Assembly (NCBI GenBank): GCA_051294375.1
Contig: CM119265.1
Location: forward strand, 27,361,271 to 27,425,270
DNA from: Paraspadella gotoi
Lineage: Eukaryota > Chaetognatha
Reading direction: 5' to 3'
Length of the DNA stretch: 64,000 nucleotides
Position numbers and translations under genes: made by a program. Positions 28,990 to 42,379 of this stretch are shown here, one piece after another; the stretch's first letter is position 1, and each line of letters starts with the position of its first letter. Below the pieces are notes generated by a model. It saw nothing but the letters and a program-made list of their open reading frames with translations, had not been told where the DNA came from and did no database searches.

Positions 28990-29633
28990 AAAACAACAAA
29001 AAAAAAATAAAAAAACAAAAAAATAAAAAATAAAAAAAAAAAAAAAAACAAAAACCAAAAAAATCAAAAACAACAATCAAATAAAAACAGAAAAAAAAAA
29101 TATAGAGAAAAATAAAAAACACAAAAAATAAAAAAAACAAAAAACAAAAGAAAAAAACAAAAACATTCATAAAGTCAAAAAAAAAAAAACAATAAAAAAA
29201 ACCTAAAAAATAAAAAAAAAAAAAAACAAAAAGAACACTATAAATACAATAAATAAAAAATCAAAAAAACAAAAACGAAATACATAAATAAACAAATAAA
29301 ATAAAAAAAAAAACAAAAAACCAATAAAAAAAAACAATAAAAAAAATAAACAAAAATAACAGATAACAATCACCAAAAAAATAAAAACAATAGAAATACA
29401 AACAAAACTAAAAGCAAATAAAAAAAATAATGTAAATAAATAAAAAAAAAAATACAAAAAAATAAAAAAAAATAAAAAAAAAAACAAACAAACTAAAATA
29501 AAAAAAAAAAAAAAAACTAAACAAATACAAATAACAAAAACTAAAAAAAACACAAGATAAAAAAAAAATAAACAACAAAAACACTAACAAAACAAAAAAA
29601 CACAAAAAAAAAAAAAATCAAAAAAAAAATAAA

Positions 29634-29692
<59 letters not shown>

Positions 29693-30573
29693 AATACAAC
29701 TAAAATAATAAACAAAAAATAAAAAAACAAAAAAAAAAAATAAAAAAAAAAAAAACTCAAAAAAAAAAAAAACAAAAAACAACAAAAAAAAAAAAAAAAA
29801 GAACAAAAAAACCAAATAAAAAACAAAATAAAAAAAAAAAAAACAAAAAAAACATAAGACAACCTAAAAAAAAAACTAAATAAAAAAAAAAAAAATACAT
29901 AAACACAAAACTAAAGAAAAACAAAAAAAAAACAAAAAATAAAAAAAAAATAAAAAAAAGAAAAAAAGACAACAAAAAAATAAAAAAAACAACACAAGCT
30001 AAAAAATAAAAAACAAACACAAAAAAAAAAAACAAAAAACAAAAAACAAAAAAGAAACAAAAAACGAAAATAAAAAAAAAAAAAAAATAAATCATAAATT
30101 CCAAACAAATCTCTTAATATACACTCAACATCACGTCCATACTAGAACGCTATCAGCATACACTCCTCCACACCAACGACACCACTCGACTCGAAAACAC
30201 ACAAAAATAAAAAAAAAAAAGAAAAAAAAATAAAAAAAAAAAAACAAAAACACTAAAAAAAAAAAACAAAAAAAAATAAAAACCAAAAAAAACAAAAAAA
30301 CAAAACACAAGAAAAATACAACAAAAAACAAACCAAAAAAACTAAGAAATAAAAAAAAATTAAAAGGACGAAAAAAAAGAAAAAACATAAAAAAAAACAC
30401 AACAAATTAACATACAAGAAAAAAAAAATCATACAAAAATCATAAAAAAACAAAAACAAAAAAAAAACAATCAAACAAAACATGATACAACAAAAAAAAA
30501 ACAAAAAAAAAAAAAATAAAAACAAAAAAAAAAAAATAAATAACAAAAACAAATAAAATAAAAAAAACAACAA

Positions 30574-30614
<41 letters not shown>

Positions 30615-31540
30615 ACTGAAAATAAAAACAAAACAAAAAAGAAAAAAAAAAACATAAAACAAAATAAAACAAACAATAAAATAAAAAAAAAAAAAACAAA
30701 ACAACTAAAACAAAAAAAAAAAAAAAAAACAAAAACAAAAAAAAAAAAAATAAAAACAAAAAAAAAAAAAAAAATAAAACAAAAAAAAAAATAACAAACA
30801 AAAAAAACATAACAAAAAAAAAAAAAAAAAAAAAAAAAAACTAAAAGAAAACCATAAAAAAAAAAACTAAAAAAAAAAAAAAAAAAAATAAAATTAAACA
30901 AGAATAAAAAAAAACGAAAAAAAAAACAAACAAAAAAATAAAACAAAAAACAAAAACAAACAACAAAAAAAGACACAAAAAACAAACAAAAAAAATAACA
31001 AAAAAAAAAAAAAAATAAAACAAAAAAAAAAAAAAAAAAAAAAAACAAACAAACAAAAAAATAAAAAACAAAACAAAAAAAAACACACAAAAAACAAAAA
31101 AAAAAAAGAAAAAAAACATAAAAACAAAAAAAAACAAAAAACAAAAAACAAAAAAAGATAAAAAACCAAAAAAAAAAAAATAAAAACAAAAACAAAAATA
31201 AAAAAAAAACAAACAAACCAAATAACAATAACAAAATAAAAAAAAAAAAAAGAACACAAAAAAAAAAAAAAAAAAAAAAAATAAAAAAAAAAAAACAACA
31301 AATAGAAAACAAAAAAAACACAAATACAGGTGGGAGGAACAGAACACAAAAAAAACAAAAAGGAAAGAGAGAGAGGAAGTAGAAGCAAACACGAGAAAAA
31401 AAAAAAAACAAAAAAAAAATAAAACAACAAAAAAAACTATGACATAAAAAAACAAAAAAAAACAAGAAAAAAAAAACAAACTAAATAAACTAAAAAAAAA
31501 AAAAAAAAATAAACAAAAAAAAATAAAAATAAAAAAAAAC
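28990..31540. repeat. A-rich low-complexity block between the duplicates
   Basis: About 2.5 kb of A runs broken by single C or T, with G almost absent on the + strand. Two less extreme islands occur at 30095-30200 and 31325-31400. Translations are only poly-Phe or poly-Lys-like. It separates the two copies of the large duplication. Confidence 0.95.
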
Positions 31541-31709
31541 TGCTTTTCCCAAAAAGTGGTCGACTAAGAGGCAATTGCCTTACCGAAGGGGGAGATAGCC
31601 ACTATGAGTACTCAAGATAAACAGACAAAAAGTCTCTTTCAACTTATCATTTGCTACTCGAGTTTACAGAGCCTTGCACGTCTCAGAAATATCTAGACGG
31701 GATGGCTCT

Positions 31710-34700
31710 TACCTCTATTGGAGTTCACAATTTTTTTGCAGCGGTCAAAATACTCATCTCGACTGAGACTCACAACCCATTGCACGCATCGAATCAGCTT
31801 CACAGCCACATTCACACACATCGACATCACAATGCAAAGCAACATCACAAGCATCGGAATCACGTGCACAACAGACATTCACAAGCATCAAATCACTGCA
31901 CAAAGCAACATTATACAGGCGTCGGACTCTTTTTCACTTCTCAATTTTTTTCCATCGCCAACGTTTTTCTCGCATTTGCTCATAGTCATTAACGTATCCC
32001 CGGCACCCCTGCATCCATCCACACTCCATCCCTGCATTCTCACCTCCATGCATCCTCCAACCTCTCCCTGCGCACCCCTCTTAGCAGACATAAATATTCC
32101 CAACTTCACTTTCACGCATAGTTTAAAAAACATAAAAAGGGAAAAGATGAGAGACTTCGTAATCACTCGGATGATATAAGTTGTTTGTCACGTCGAACGT
32201 AGCCGGACTGTCACACGTTTGGGCTCTGTCGATTGTCACGTTTGAAACTGGCAAAGCTTCGTTCCATCAAAGCTTGTCTATAGTTCTATCACAATGCTTG
32301 TCACGTTTCGTGATTTGAGCGTTTCTACGTTCGGAAGGCAGGGTTGCAACGACTTCGTCACGTTGAGGTAGGCACATGCTTATCTCATTCGCGAGTGTAC
32401 GTTCGATGCGTTTCTACGTTTGGGCCATGGTTGACACGCTTGTACGTTGGTGCTGTACACTCGGACTGCAGATGCTTGTCACGTTCCGACGCTCGAACGT
32501 TCATCCCACGTTTCTCGCTTTAAGCGGTTCGGATGAAGTCGTAACTCAGCGATTTTTTCCTTTTTTTTTGACATTCATGTTTTTGTTTTTTTTAGAGAAA
32601 TCTAGGAGGTAGATTGAAAAGGAAGATAAGCAATTAGCAAAAAATGCAATCAATCATATAGTCAAATAGAAGATGATATTTATAAATGCTGATATTTTTG
32701 GTTTCCAATTTCAAGAACAAGATTGTAAATAATTGACAAGTGATATATAGGCGCAATCACGCATAAAACGGCGGTATATTTTTTTCGGCAATCCGAGTAA
32801 ACAAAAGAATTTTCGGAAATGCTTCTTTACCGTGCTTTTTTAAATTTCAGAATCTTTTTTTTAAATTTCTTTTTCCATTAATTATTTTTTTAACTTCTTT
32901 CTCAATTTTTTTTCCACAATTAAATTCCTAACTTACCTCATTTGCATAAAAAAGATTTTTATTCACAAAAAGATAGACGAGAATCTCGCTTAAAAAAAAA
33001 TCAACATTTTTTCTAATAGAGGATTTTCCAGTTAAAATCTGACTACACAAATGCAAAACGAGATTGCCAGAAATCTCGGCGTAAAAACAGTTGTTAAAAC
33101 ACACGATTCCAATTAGGCTTATATCTTAAGAGCTACGCCAAATTCGTCTTATGGCAATTTCATAAAGGATCTAATATCAAACAAGCCAGGGCGAAAATGC
33201 ACTAGTCATTCCGGAGATTTTCAAACCTTGTTTTTCTATAGAAAATAAAAGGGAAATTTGCGCTTTTCAAAAATTGTACGGAGGTAGGTATGTAACATTT
33301 ATAAATATTACTTCGAATTTTGAGATTACAAAAGCCTCTTGTTCAAAGCTTGCCAAATTTCTTCTCTTTCATTATCCTGACAACTCTTCAATGTAAACCA
33401 ACATTCTAAGTCCATTGGTACTCTGAGTTTCGACAACATGTGAAATTTTTATTTAATAAGAAATTAAAAAGGAAGGTTGAGAGAAAAAACTGATTTTTCC
33501 TGATATCTCTTGAAGGAACAAGATACACGGGATGGCAATGTACCAAAATGAAAGCCATCAATCATTAGGCACATACAAGTTACAATATTGAATTATTTTT
33601 GCTGAAACCTCTTTACAGGGTGCAGATGTCCCAAAACTAAGTCAAAATTATAATTGAAATTTTAAAACTAATGGAACCCATAAAAATAAATGAAAATTAA
33701 AATTACCTTTTTGTGATTCTGAAAGAAAAAGGGCTAAATTGCTACTATAGTAAAACTTTAAAGTTTTTTTGGATAAAGAAAATAATTTTTTTTTCACTTA
33801 AATCTTTGCTTCCACTGTATTACCAAGCATAGCTTACAAATTTACAAAAATTTATTTCACCCCATGCACAGCCTAACTATCTATCTTTCCTTTTCCCCGC
33901 AAAAGCAACCATAATATTTATATGTTACGAGAACAGGAATGTTTACTGAATGAAGACTGGAGGACGTTCAACTACTTTCACTTTTAATGTAATTTTTCAA
34001 TAATTACAATAGGCGAATCCTTTTTAATTATTTAACTCTACGGCTTCACAAGACATTATACTTATAATATCAATGTTAATTTTACTTCAATTACTATTTT
34101 TTTACGCAGATCATTAAATTACAAGAAAGTTATGGGATTCCCTTCGCGTAAGAAAAAAAAATTAACTAGCGGATTATAAGTTATGTAAGAGGAAGTTCAG
34201 AATCGGCGAAATCTTAAAAGTGCAGAGATTAGGAAGCCCGCTATAGAAAAGAGCAGTGACTTTTATTTCATTATATTTGTTAATATCGATAGATGTGGAA
34301 TGACGGAATATTGTAAATCTCAAGTTTCGCTTTAATCGGACCTCAACATTGTGAGAAATCTTAGGAAACCCATCAAATTCCACCCCTTTCTTTTCAACAT
34401 TCTCGCCTTTAAGTTTTCGCCGATTCTTGACTTCCTACTTACACAACTATATAATTCGCAAGTTAATTTTTTTTTCTTAAACAGAGCGAAGGGAATCATA
34501 CTTTCTGTTATTTTATTTGATTTCTGCGTAAAAATATAATGAATAACATTAACATTGGGATATTATGAACGTAAAATGTCTTGTGAAGCCGTGAGAGCTT
34601 AAAATAATTAAAAGATTCGAGCCTTTTTATATATTGAAAAAAATAGAGCATTAAAGTGAAAAGTAAGCTTGAACGTCTTCCAGCTCATTCATGTAACATC

Positions 34701-36805
34701 CCTGTTCTCTTAACATAAAATAATGGTTTACTTTTTGCTAGATGGAAAAGAAGATAAAATAGTTAGGCTTTTGATGGGTTAATAATATTTTGTAGAATTT
34801 TGTCAAGCATTGCTTTTGTAAATCAGTGAAGCAAATATTTAAGTGAAAAAAATTATATTTCTGTTATCAAAACTTTAAAGTTTTTCTATTAGTACAATTT
34901 TAGCCTTTTTCTTTTCAGAATTCACTAAAAAGAATTTATTTTCATTTATTTTTATGGGGTTTCATAGTTTTAAAATTCATTTATATTTTGACTTGTCTTG
35001 ACACTCACCCTAGTTAAGAGGTTTCAGCAAAAATAAATTCTAATATTGTAAACTTGTACTGTGCCTAATCGTTATGCTTTCATCTTTGGTACTATTGCTA
35101 TCCCATGTATCTTTGTTCCTTCAAAGATATCAGGACAAAAATGCAGTTTTTTCTCTCAACCTTTCCTTTTAATTCTTATTAATAAAAATTTCCTGTTGTC
35201 AAACCGACCAATGGACTTTACAATTGTGGATTTACTATGACAGAGTTGGTCAATAATGAAAAGGAAAAATTTGGCAAGCTCTAGAACCAAGAGGACTTTT
35301 TAAATCTCAACAATTCGAGTAATATTTATATGTAACCATTACCCTGCCCGTTTAACCAATTTTGAAAAGCAAAATTTCCCTTTCATATTCATATAAGTAA
35401 AAACAAGGTTTGAAAAATTCTCCGGAGATGACTAGTGCATTTCCCTGCGGCTATGTTTGACATTAAATCCTTTATCAAATTGCCATAAGAACGAAATTTG
35501 GCTAGCTCTTAGATATACGCTTATCGGAATCGTGTGTTTTTTACAACTGTTTTTTACCGAATTTTCTGCAATCTCGATTGCAATTTGGGTACGTCAGATT
35601 TTACGGAATCTCATTTAGAAAATGTTTGAATTTTTTTTTAACGCGAGATTTCGTCTACGAGAATGTTGAAAAAAAGGGGTGGATTTTGATGGGTTTCCTA
35701 AGATTTCTCACATGTGAGCCGATTAAAGCAACTTGAGATTATACAATCATATTCCGTTCTTCCACATCTATCGATATAAAAATATAAGGGAAAAAAAGTC
35801 ACTGGCTTCTTTTTCTTAGCGGCTTCCTACAAATATCAGATTGGTTTATTTTCATTAGACATTGCATTTCTAAATTCAAATCTTTCCTATGGTAAGAAAG
35901 AGTTAGTTTAAGAATGAGGAGGATGAGGAGGCTGAAGGAGATGAGTTAGATGAAAATCATGAGAGAGAGGAGTGAGAGAGAGACAGTGAGAGGAGAAAGA
36001 AGAGAAGAGACTCTCAAAACTTCTTCAAAAGCAATGTCTTAGATAGTCTATGTTGCCGTGTACCATTGTCAGCAGAATATTGGAGTCGGTATCGAATAGA
36101 ATCTAAAATCTTTATGTAAAAACGACAGGAATTTATCGAAAAGGAAAGTAAAACAATAAAATACGTTCTCAGGATTTTCAAAAAGGACTTTGTCATTTCG
36201 TGACGGCCATACTGAGACATATCCTAAATTTCAGTAACCAGTTGAAAGGTTCTTTTAATCCTCTTGACATTCTCCGTATTCGAACAAAAAAAAATTTTAG
36301 GGAAATTAATAAACGAAAGAAAAGATGACTGAATCTCGAAATTCCAACGCGGGTAAACGTTAAACTATTACCTTTTCGCGCATTTTACCCCGTTTTCATG
36401 CGTGATCAACTTAACAGTATCAAATAAAATCCTTTTGTGAGACGAAATTAATGATAATAATTAAAGAGGTTTTCATAATGATAAATTAAATAAACCATGC
36501 ACAATATTATAGTGTTATCAGTTATTTTTTATGGTTATATTACTTCCGTATTTATATTTATAGTAAACGACGTTCTTACAATAAATCAGGAATAACCGAA
36601 CAGTTTATACAAATGGCGCATTGGCCGGTTAGTCGCCGCAACGCACAAGGCTCAAATGTATATGATCGAATCCAGATTGCTCCTTAAGAGCTTAGTCAAA
36701 TCAAACTTATTTCAAAGAAACGAAATGTGTTTGTTCAATTCTTCATCGCAAGTTATTTTCGATCCATTTTTCCCACACCAAAGACTGACCGACCGAGATT
36801 CCAAT
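31710..36805. repeat. Large direct duplication, copy 2
   Basis: Partner of 24009-28985. Identity begins at 32724 and ends near 36310. The left flank shows dropped or added bases relative to copy 1 in almost every line and also an unrelated ~45-base insertion at 32660-32720. The right flank reads the same but with deletions, then diverges after GAGATTCCAA at ~36803. Confidence 0.93.
32978..35843. repeat. Nested inverted repeats inside duplication copy 2
   Basis: Same L-S-L'-S' arrangement as at 25155-28020, shifted by 7823 and apparently identical in sequence. Confidence 0.9.
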
Positions 36806-36927
36806 TCAATAATTAAACTTTCTTTTTTCTCTTATCCAGAAAATAAAAAAAAATGAATCGGTTTTTCATTTTTTCGATATCGAAAACTTGATGCTAGTTG
36901 CANNNNNNNNNNNNNNNNNNNNNNNNN

Positions 36928-36961
<34 letters not shown>
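36928..36961. repeat. (GTC)n at a 25-base gap
   Basis: TCG/GTC trinucleotides adjoin gap 36903-36927, so the true array length is unknown. Confidence 0.9.
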
Positions 36962-36966
<5 letters not shown>

Positions 36967-37077
36967 CGACCAAACTCTTCTTATTTGACTTCTCACTCTC
37001 CGCATCAATCGTCTCTCTCTCTATCTCGCTCTCCCCCCTCCCCCCTCTAAGAAATAAACAAAAAATAATAATCAAAG

Positions 37078-37286
37078 ATGGCGGCGACTCGTTGGCCGTT
37101 AGCCTCGATCTGGCGCGACGGCGCCCTCTTCGTCGTCGTCTTCGTCGCCGTCGTCTTCGTCGTCGTCCTCGTTCTTCTTCTCGTCGGTGGAGGAATCGCG
37201 CTGCTGCTGATCCTTGGCGGCGGCGGCGGCGGCGGCGCTGCTGCGGAGGCGGAGTGGATCGACAGGATGGATCCTTGGAAATCGAG
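37078..37286 (+). CDS. Possible first coding exon of a membrane or secreted protein
   Basis: ATG 37078 in a good context (AAAGATGG) opens MAATRWPLASIWRDGALFVV followed by about 25 very hydrophobic residues (Val/Leu-rich), a Gly/Ala run and EAEWIDRMDPWKS, and a candidate donor GTGAAG at 37287. The hydrophobic stretch could be a signal anchor. It precedes the Ig-type exons on the same strand, but its phase does not fit the reading frame of exon 38820-39332, so the link is unproven. GC-rich trinucleotide composition (GTC, GGC) may create the pattern by chance. Confidence 0.4.
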
Positions 37287-37289
37287 GTG

Positions 37290-38736
37290 AAGTGAGGGGG
37301 CCGAGGGAAGAAGGATGAGTGGGCACTGTTCTCGTAAAGCCCCCTATTTCCCTAATCCCAGATATTATTTTTACCCCGAAAAATTTTATGCTAATTTTTT
37401 AACGAAATCTTTATTTTATTCATTAACCCTGACCCCATATTAATCCCTAATATTTTGTCCTAATACCAAACTCTTTCCCTAAACCTTTTCCTCATCCCTA
37501 ACCATAATCCGTAACTCAAACCCTTAATATAATTTTTTAAACTAAATATTAACTAAATTCTGAATTTAGGCTGAAATGAGAAAGATTTGCAAAATATGGC
37601 CAAACAACTTTGAGTAAGAAAAAAAAAGGAACAGAAAAATGGGCGATAATTTTAATAATATTATTGCCTCATTTTTTGCCAAACGGAAAGAACAGATTAA
37701 AAACTTAACAACGACAACGATAAAGTTATAAGCATAAGTTAAAAAAAGAAATATGAAAAAAATACCAATCGATCTTCTATATAAAACTGACCGACGCATC
37801 GCCAGGCTTCGCCACCTGCTTTGCATCTGTGGTCGTCGATTCATTTTTTTTTAAGTTTAACGACATTTGTTGTTTTTTTTTGCTCACACACGCTTTTCTG
37901 TGTGTGAGCGTTTCCGGTGTGTGGCGCGGTCTCTGGCCTTTGTTAGCGTCTAGTCTTTAAGTTAATATTTAAGTATTTTTAAAATAGGGACACCTTTTTC
38001 TTTACTTTACTTTACTTTACTATTTCCCTATTACTTTACATCACTTTACAACATTTCTTTAACTTACTAATTTATTTTTCTTCGCTATGTTCCTTCGACT
38101 TATTTCCCTTCACATTTACTTAACTTACTTTTTCTCTTTCCTCGACCTTACCCTCGACATCATTTCCGATTACCTTCGACCTTACCTATTCTTTCCGTCC
38201 CAAACTTCAGCTTCGATTTCTCAGAAATCGTCACTCGTCTTTTTCTTCTTCCTTTCAATTCACAATCGGTTATTTCTCTTTTCTTAATTTTTTTTCCTTT
38301 TTCTCATTTCCTCCATTTCAAAACTTTTCTCTTCTCTTTCTTCTCGATTTTTTATTCTTCCCTCCTTTTTTCCATTCCTTTCCTTTCTTTCCTTTTCTCC
38401 TTTTTCTTTCCTTTTCCTCCCTTTTCCTTCCTCAAAGTCTCGCTTTTCAATTCTTCCCTCCTTTTTTCCTTTCCTTTCCTCTCTTTCCTTTTCTCCTTTT
38501 TTCTTTCCTTTTCCTCCCTTTTCCTTCCTCAATGTCTCTCTTTTCAATTCTTCCCTCCTTTTTTCCTTTCCTTTCCCTTTCCTTTCTTTCCTTTTCCTCC
38601 TTCCTCCTTTTTCCATTTCCGACCTCGACGTCTCGTGTCCTTCTCATTTTAACCTTTCCCTCATTTTTTCCCCTTTTCCTCCTACTCTTCCTCCGTCCTC
38701 TTCTATTTCCTCCCTCCCTCTCTCTTTTCTTCACTC

Positions 38737-38773
<37 letters not shown>

Positions 38774-38815
38774 CTCTCTTCTTCTCTCTCTCTCTCTCTC
38801 TCTCTTCTTCTTTCT
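37290..38815. other. Intron or spacer: TTAACCCTAA-like and pyrimidine repeats
   Basis: 37330-37560 is rich in CCCTAA/AACCCT words, the complement of the TTAGGG-like words at 11950-12200 and 39955-40150. 38280-38815 is a pyrimidine block with CTTTTCAATTCTTCCCTCC units of ~80 nt, ending in (CT)n. 37850-37935 holds CACACACGCTTTTCTGTGTG, a short hairpin. Confidence 0.55.
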
Positions 38816-38819
38816 CTAG

Positions 38820-39332
38820 ATCGCCCGTCTCGACGCTCGTCCCGAGCTCAAGCGGAATTATCACGTCGTGCGTCGTCGTCGTCGTCGTGTCTGTCGTCGT
38901 CGTCTCGTCGTCGTCGTCGTGCGTTCGTCGTCGCGTCGTCGTCGTCGTCGTCCCTCTCATCGTCGCCCTCATCGTCGTCGTTCCCGTCGTCGCTCTCCGA
39001 CGCCGCCTCGGAACGATTACCGCGATATGCAAATGAGATTAAGGCGTCAGGACGCGAGCGGCGTTCGACGGGAATTAAAATGACGCTGGCGCCGATCGCC
39101 GTCTTGGCGGGATTCGGCGATGGAGACGGCGTCAAAGATGGCGTCAGGGATGGCACAGGCGTCAGGGATGGCAACGATGGCTTTAAAGCCCACGTGGCTC
39201 GAGGCGATAACGTCGGCGGCGACTACAACAACAACAACAACAACAACAACTATAACAAGAACCTCGGATCTATAAAACGATTTCACAAAGTGGCGTTGCT
39301 CGGGTCCACGGTCACGCTCGAATGCGTCACAG
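38820..39332 (+). CDS. Ig-superfamily exon with start of an Ig domain
   Basis: After CTTTCTCTAG the frame stays open to the donor G/GTCAAA at 39333. It encodes Ser-rich sequence from TCG repeats, GVKDGVRDGTGVRDGNDG, an Asn run, and then KRFHKVALLGSTVTLECVT: strands A'/B of an Ig domain with the first canonical Cys (GSTVTLEC). One nucleotide carries over and completes a Glu codon with exon 46796-46956. Ig-superfamily proteins act mostly at the cell surface in adhesion or recognition. The N-terminal part is low complexity and its true start is not known. Confidence 0.6.
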
Positions 39333-39501
39333 GTCAAAACAAAACATTTCTTGTTTTCTCGTTTTGTGTTTTTGTTTTTTTGATGTTGTTGTTGTTTCTG
39401 TTGTTGTTGATGTAGTTGTTGTTTTGGACGTAGTTGATGTCTGATGATTTGATTTGTGGTTTTCTTTTGTTTGTGTATAAAACGTCAAAGTCTCTGGAGC
39501 C

Positions 39502-39505
39502 TTGA

Positions 39506-39541
<36 letters not shown>

Positions 39542-40614
39542 TTTCTCTCTCTCTCTCCACCACCCCCCCTTTCTCTAATGTGCTGCCCTCTTCCACGACA
39601 TTTTCTGTCCTTTCATTTTCTCCTTTTTTCGCCCCCAGGCGACGAAAAAACAAAAGACAATCTAATTTTCTCTTTCTTTCTTTTTTCTTTTCTCTCACTT
39701 TTTCTTCTTCTCAGGAGACATAATTGTTCCTTCTCCTGTCCCGAGTCTCCAGATAGAAAATCTCCGTTTCAAGATTTTCTACTTTGTTTTCTCCTTTGTT
39801 TTCTCTTTTGTTTTCTTTTACCTCTTTGTTTTCTTTTTTGTTTTTCCGATTTAAAAAAAAAACTTATCCTCGGTGTCGATTTTGTCCTTTTTTGTCACTT
39901 GAATTTTTGGCCTATTTTACCAAAGCGCCTGATTTCATTTAAAATTAAGGTAAAGGATTAGGTAAAAGAATGGCTGAACAATTAGGGTTGGGAATAAGGC
40001 TAATAATTAGGGTTACGGATTTTGGTTAGAGAAAAGGGTTTAAGGACTTGGGTTTAATGTGAGGGATTTGGATTAAGGATTAACTTTTAAAATTTTAAGA
40101 TTAACATTATAGATTAGGGTTAAATGTTAGGGTTAAAATTATCATCGCAGGAGAATAAATTCAAAATAGAAATGGATTAAAGGATCTGGCAAACTGCACA
40201 AAAACGAATTAGGTATTAGGGATTAGAAATGGGATGCTTTTGGAAAAGAGAGCCGAATTTTTTGGGCTAATTTTCACATTTTTCGACGAAACTTTTCGTG
40301 ACGGCATGTTTTTTTTTCCCTTAGAGAGTATTACCAGGTTTCTTTTTCAGTCTTGCTATATTTTTTTCCCTTTTTTTTACCCTTTTTTCATTGACAATTT
40401 ATGCCATTTTTTCCATTTGTCATCTTTTTTCGGAATAGATATTCACACACTTTCTTTCCTTTCCTTTCCTTCTTTCTTTTTTCCTTTATTCCTTCACCTT
40501 CCTTTCCTTTTCTTTCCTCCTTTTTCTTTCTTTCCTTTAGTTTATTTCCTTTCCTTTCCTTTTTTAACTCTCTTTCCTTAAATTTCTTTCTTTCCTTAAA
40601 TTTATTTCTTTATT

Positions 40615-40650
<36 letters not shown>

Positions 40651-42272
40651 AGTTTCATTCATTCTTTCTCTGTTTCTTAGTTTTATTCATTCTTTCTTTC
40701 TTTCTTTCTTTGTTTCTTTCTTTCCTTATCTCTTTCTTTCTTTCTTTCTTTCTTTTTGTCTTTTTTCTTTCTTTTCTTTCCTTCTTTTTCTTTCTCTTCT
40801 TTTCACTTTCCATTCAAATTCACATCTTAATTAGTATGCGAATTTCAGAGATAATCACTCGCACGTCTCAACTGAACACAGAATTTTGAATTCAACTCGA
40901 AAAAAAATTATTTGTTTTTTTCTCTCCTCTGTTTTTTTTTTTTGCAACCACTAAAAAATAATTAGCGAATTGCGTTTATCAATACGAGACAATAAGTGAA
41001 TTCACAATAAGTGAATTCACTGCGTGTGTGAGATTCACCTTTTCTCTGGAGCGAAATGAAGTGAAAAGAATATTATGCAGGGATGGGCTTCAAAATTTAT
41101 CACTTTATTTAAATGAGTAAGATAATTTTCAATCATTTATAAAAGAGCTGGAATGTAAATTAATTGAAAGAATTCATAAAAATATGAGACAACTTCATTG
41201 ACATGGAAGCCTGGTACTCAGGGAGTGAATAAACAAGACTGTGAGAGAATCTTAATTGAAAGCATGTCGTGCCTTGCTATTTTATTAACTTGTAAGAGGG
41301 GTGTATGCTATCTCGCTATAACTTGTCTCTGAGGTATGTATCTACTTATGGTAAGGCTATATCTATGCTCTCGTTAGGGAAAAGAGTTAAGTAGTGTGAG
41401 GATGTATATTGGTAATAGGGAAACAGTCAAAAGTCAGAAACAAGAAAGCTTATTTATTTTATAAACTGATTTAAGCGTTTTATATTGGTTGCACCAATTT
41501 GATATGCAACGTAAAAAATTTCGTCGTTGCAGAAGCGAAGAAGAAACGACGCGCGACTCTTGAGGTCACGTGACTAGGAGGGTGACAGATGGGCGGTTCT
41601 TCCGATGTTCAGTTGCTTATCGGTCACCGGTGACCGATAGGCAACTGAACATCGGAAGAACCGACCAAGTAATGATATAGGAGAAGAGAGAGGTTAGGAG
41701 AAAGGTTAAGGTAGAGAGGAAAGGTTGGGAAGAGAGGAGAAGAGGAGTGAGGAATTAACAATTTTTTCTCTTCCTACTTCTATTTCTTTCTTACTTCCTT
41801 TTTCTTCTTTCTCCTTTCTTCCTTTTCTTCTTTTTTTCCTCCTACTTCTTTACTTCTTCTTCCTCCTTCTTCTTTTTCTTTTTTACCCCCCTTTTTCTTC
41901 TTCCCTTTCCACCTCCTCCTTTCCTCCTCCTCCCTTCTTTCCTCCTAATTCTTCCTTTCCTTCTCCTTCTTCCCCCTTTCCTCCTTTTCCTTTCCTCCTC
42001 CTCCTCCTCCTCCTCCTCCTCTTTTCCTTCTCATTTCTCCTTTTCTCCTCTCGTCTACTCTTCATTTTTAATTCTCAGTTTTCATCTCTCACTCTCCAAT
42101 CTTTCCTCATCTGCTTATCTCTTTCCTTTTCTCTTCCTTTCCTTACCATTTTTGTCCTATGCCTTACCCTCTTTCCACCTCTCATCCACTCATTCCCATT
42201 CATTGCCTAACTTACCGTTTTGGTCTTTCTCTCTCTCTTCTCTCCATCTCTCTCTTCTCTCTCTCCTCTCTC

Positions 42273-42324
<52 letters not shown>

Positions 42325-42360
42325 CATCGAATCGAATCAAAAAAAGTTCCGACTATGAAT
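39502..42360. other. Intron of the Ig gene: repeats only
   Basis: Contains CT-rich sequence (39505-39720), a TTAGGGTT-like degenerate stretch (39955-40150), a (TTTC)n block (40600-40760), an inverted copy of the dispersed repeat of the LMX1 intron (about 41150-41500, ending in a GGTTGCACCAATTTGATAT box), a near-perfect 70-base palindrome (41594-41663) and a pyrimidine block (41770-42350). No exon recognised. Confidence 0.55.
41594..41663. repeat. Near-perfect 70-base palindrome
   Basis: Left arm CGGTTCTTCCGATGTTCAGT... and its complement meet without spacer at GGTCACC/GGTGACC (41628/41629). Each arm is 35 bases with a single mismatch. It could extrude as a cruciform or fold as a long RNA hairpin. 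Confidence 0.95.
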
Positions 42361-42379
42361 CACCTTTAATTTCTCCGTT

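Noticed and set aside
28940-31479. Many long minus-strand poly-Phe frames in the A-rich block
   Set aside because: They are the translation of T-rich low-complexity sequence; no start context, no family, and the block itself may be an artefact.
37078-37295. Second frame ending GGSLEIEVK as an alternative coding exon
   Set aside because: It begins within the (GTC)n run after an N gap and has only Arg-rich low complexity upstream.
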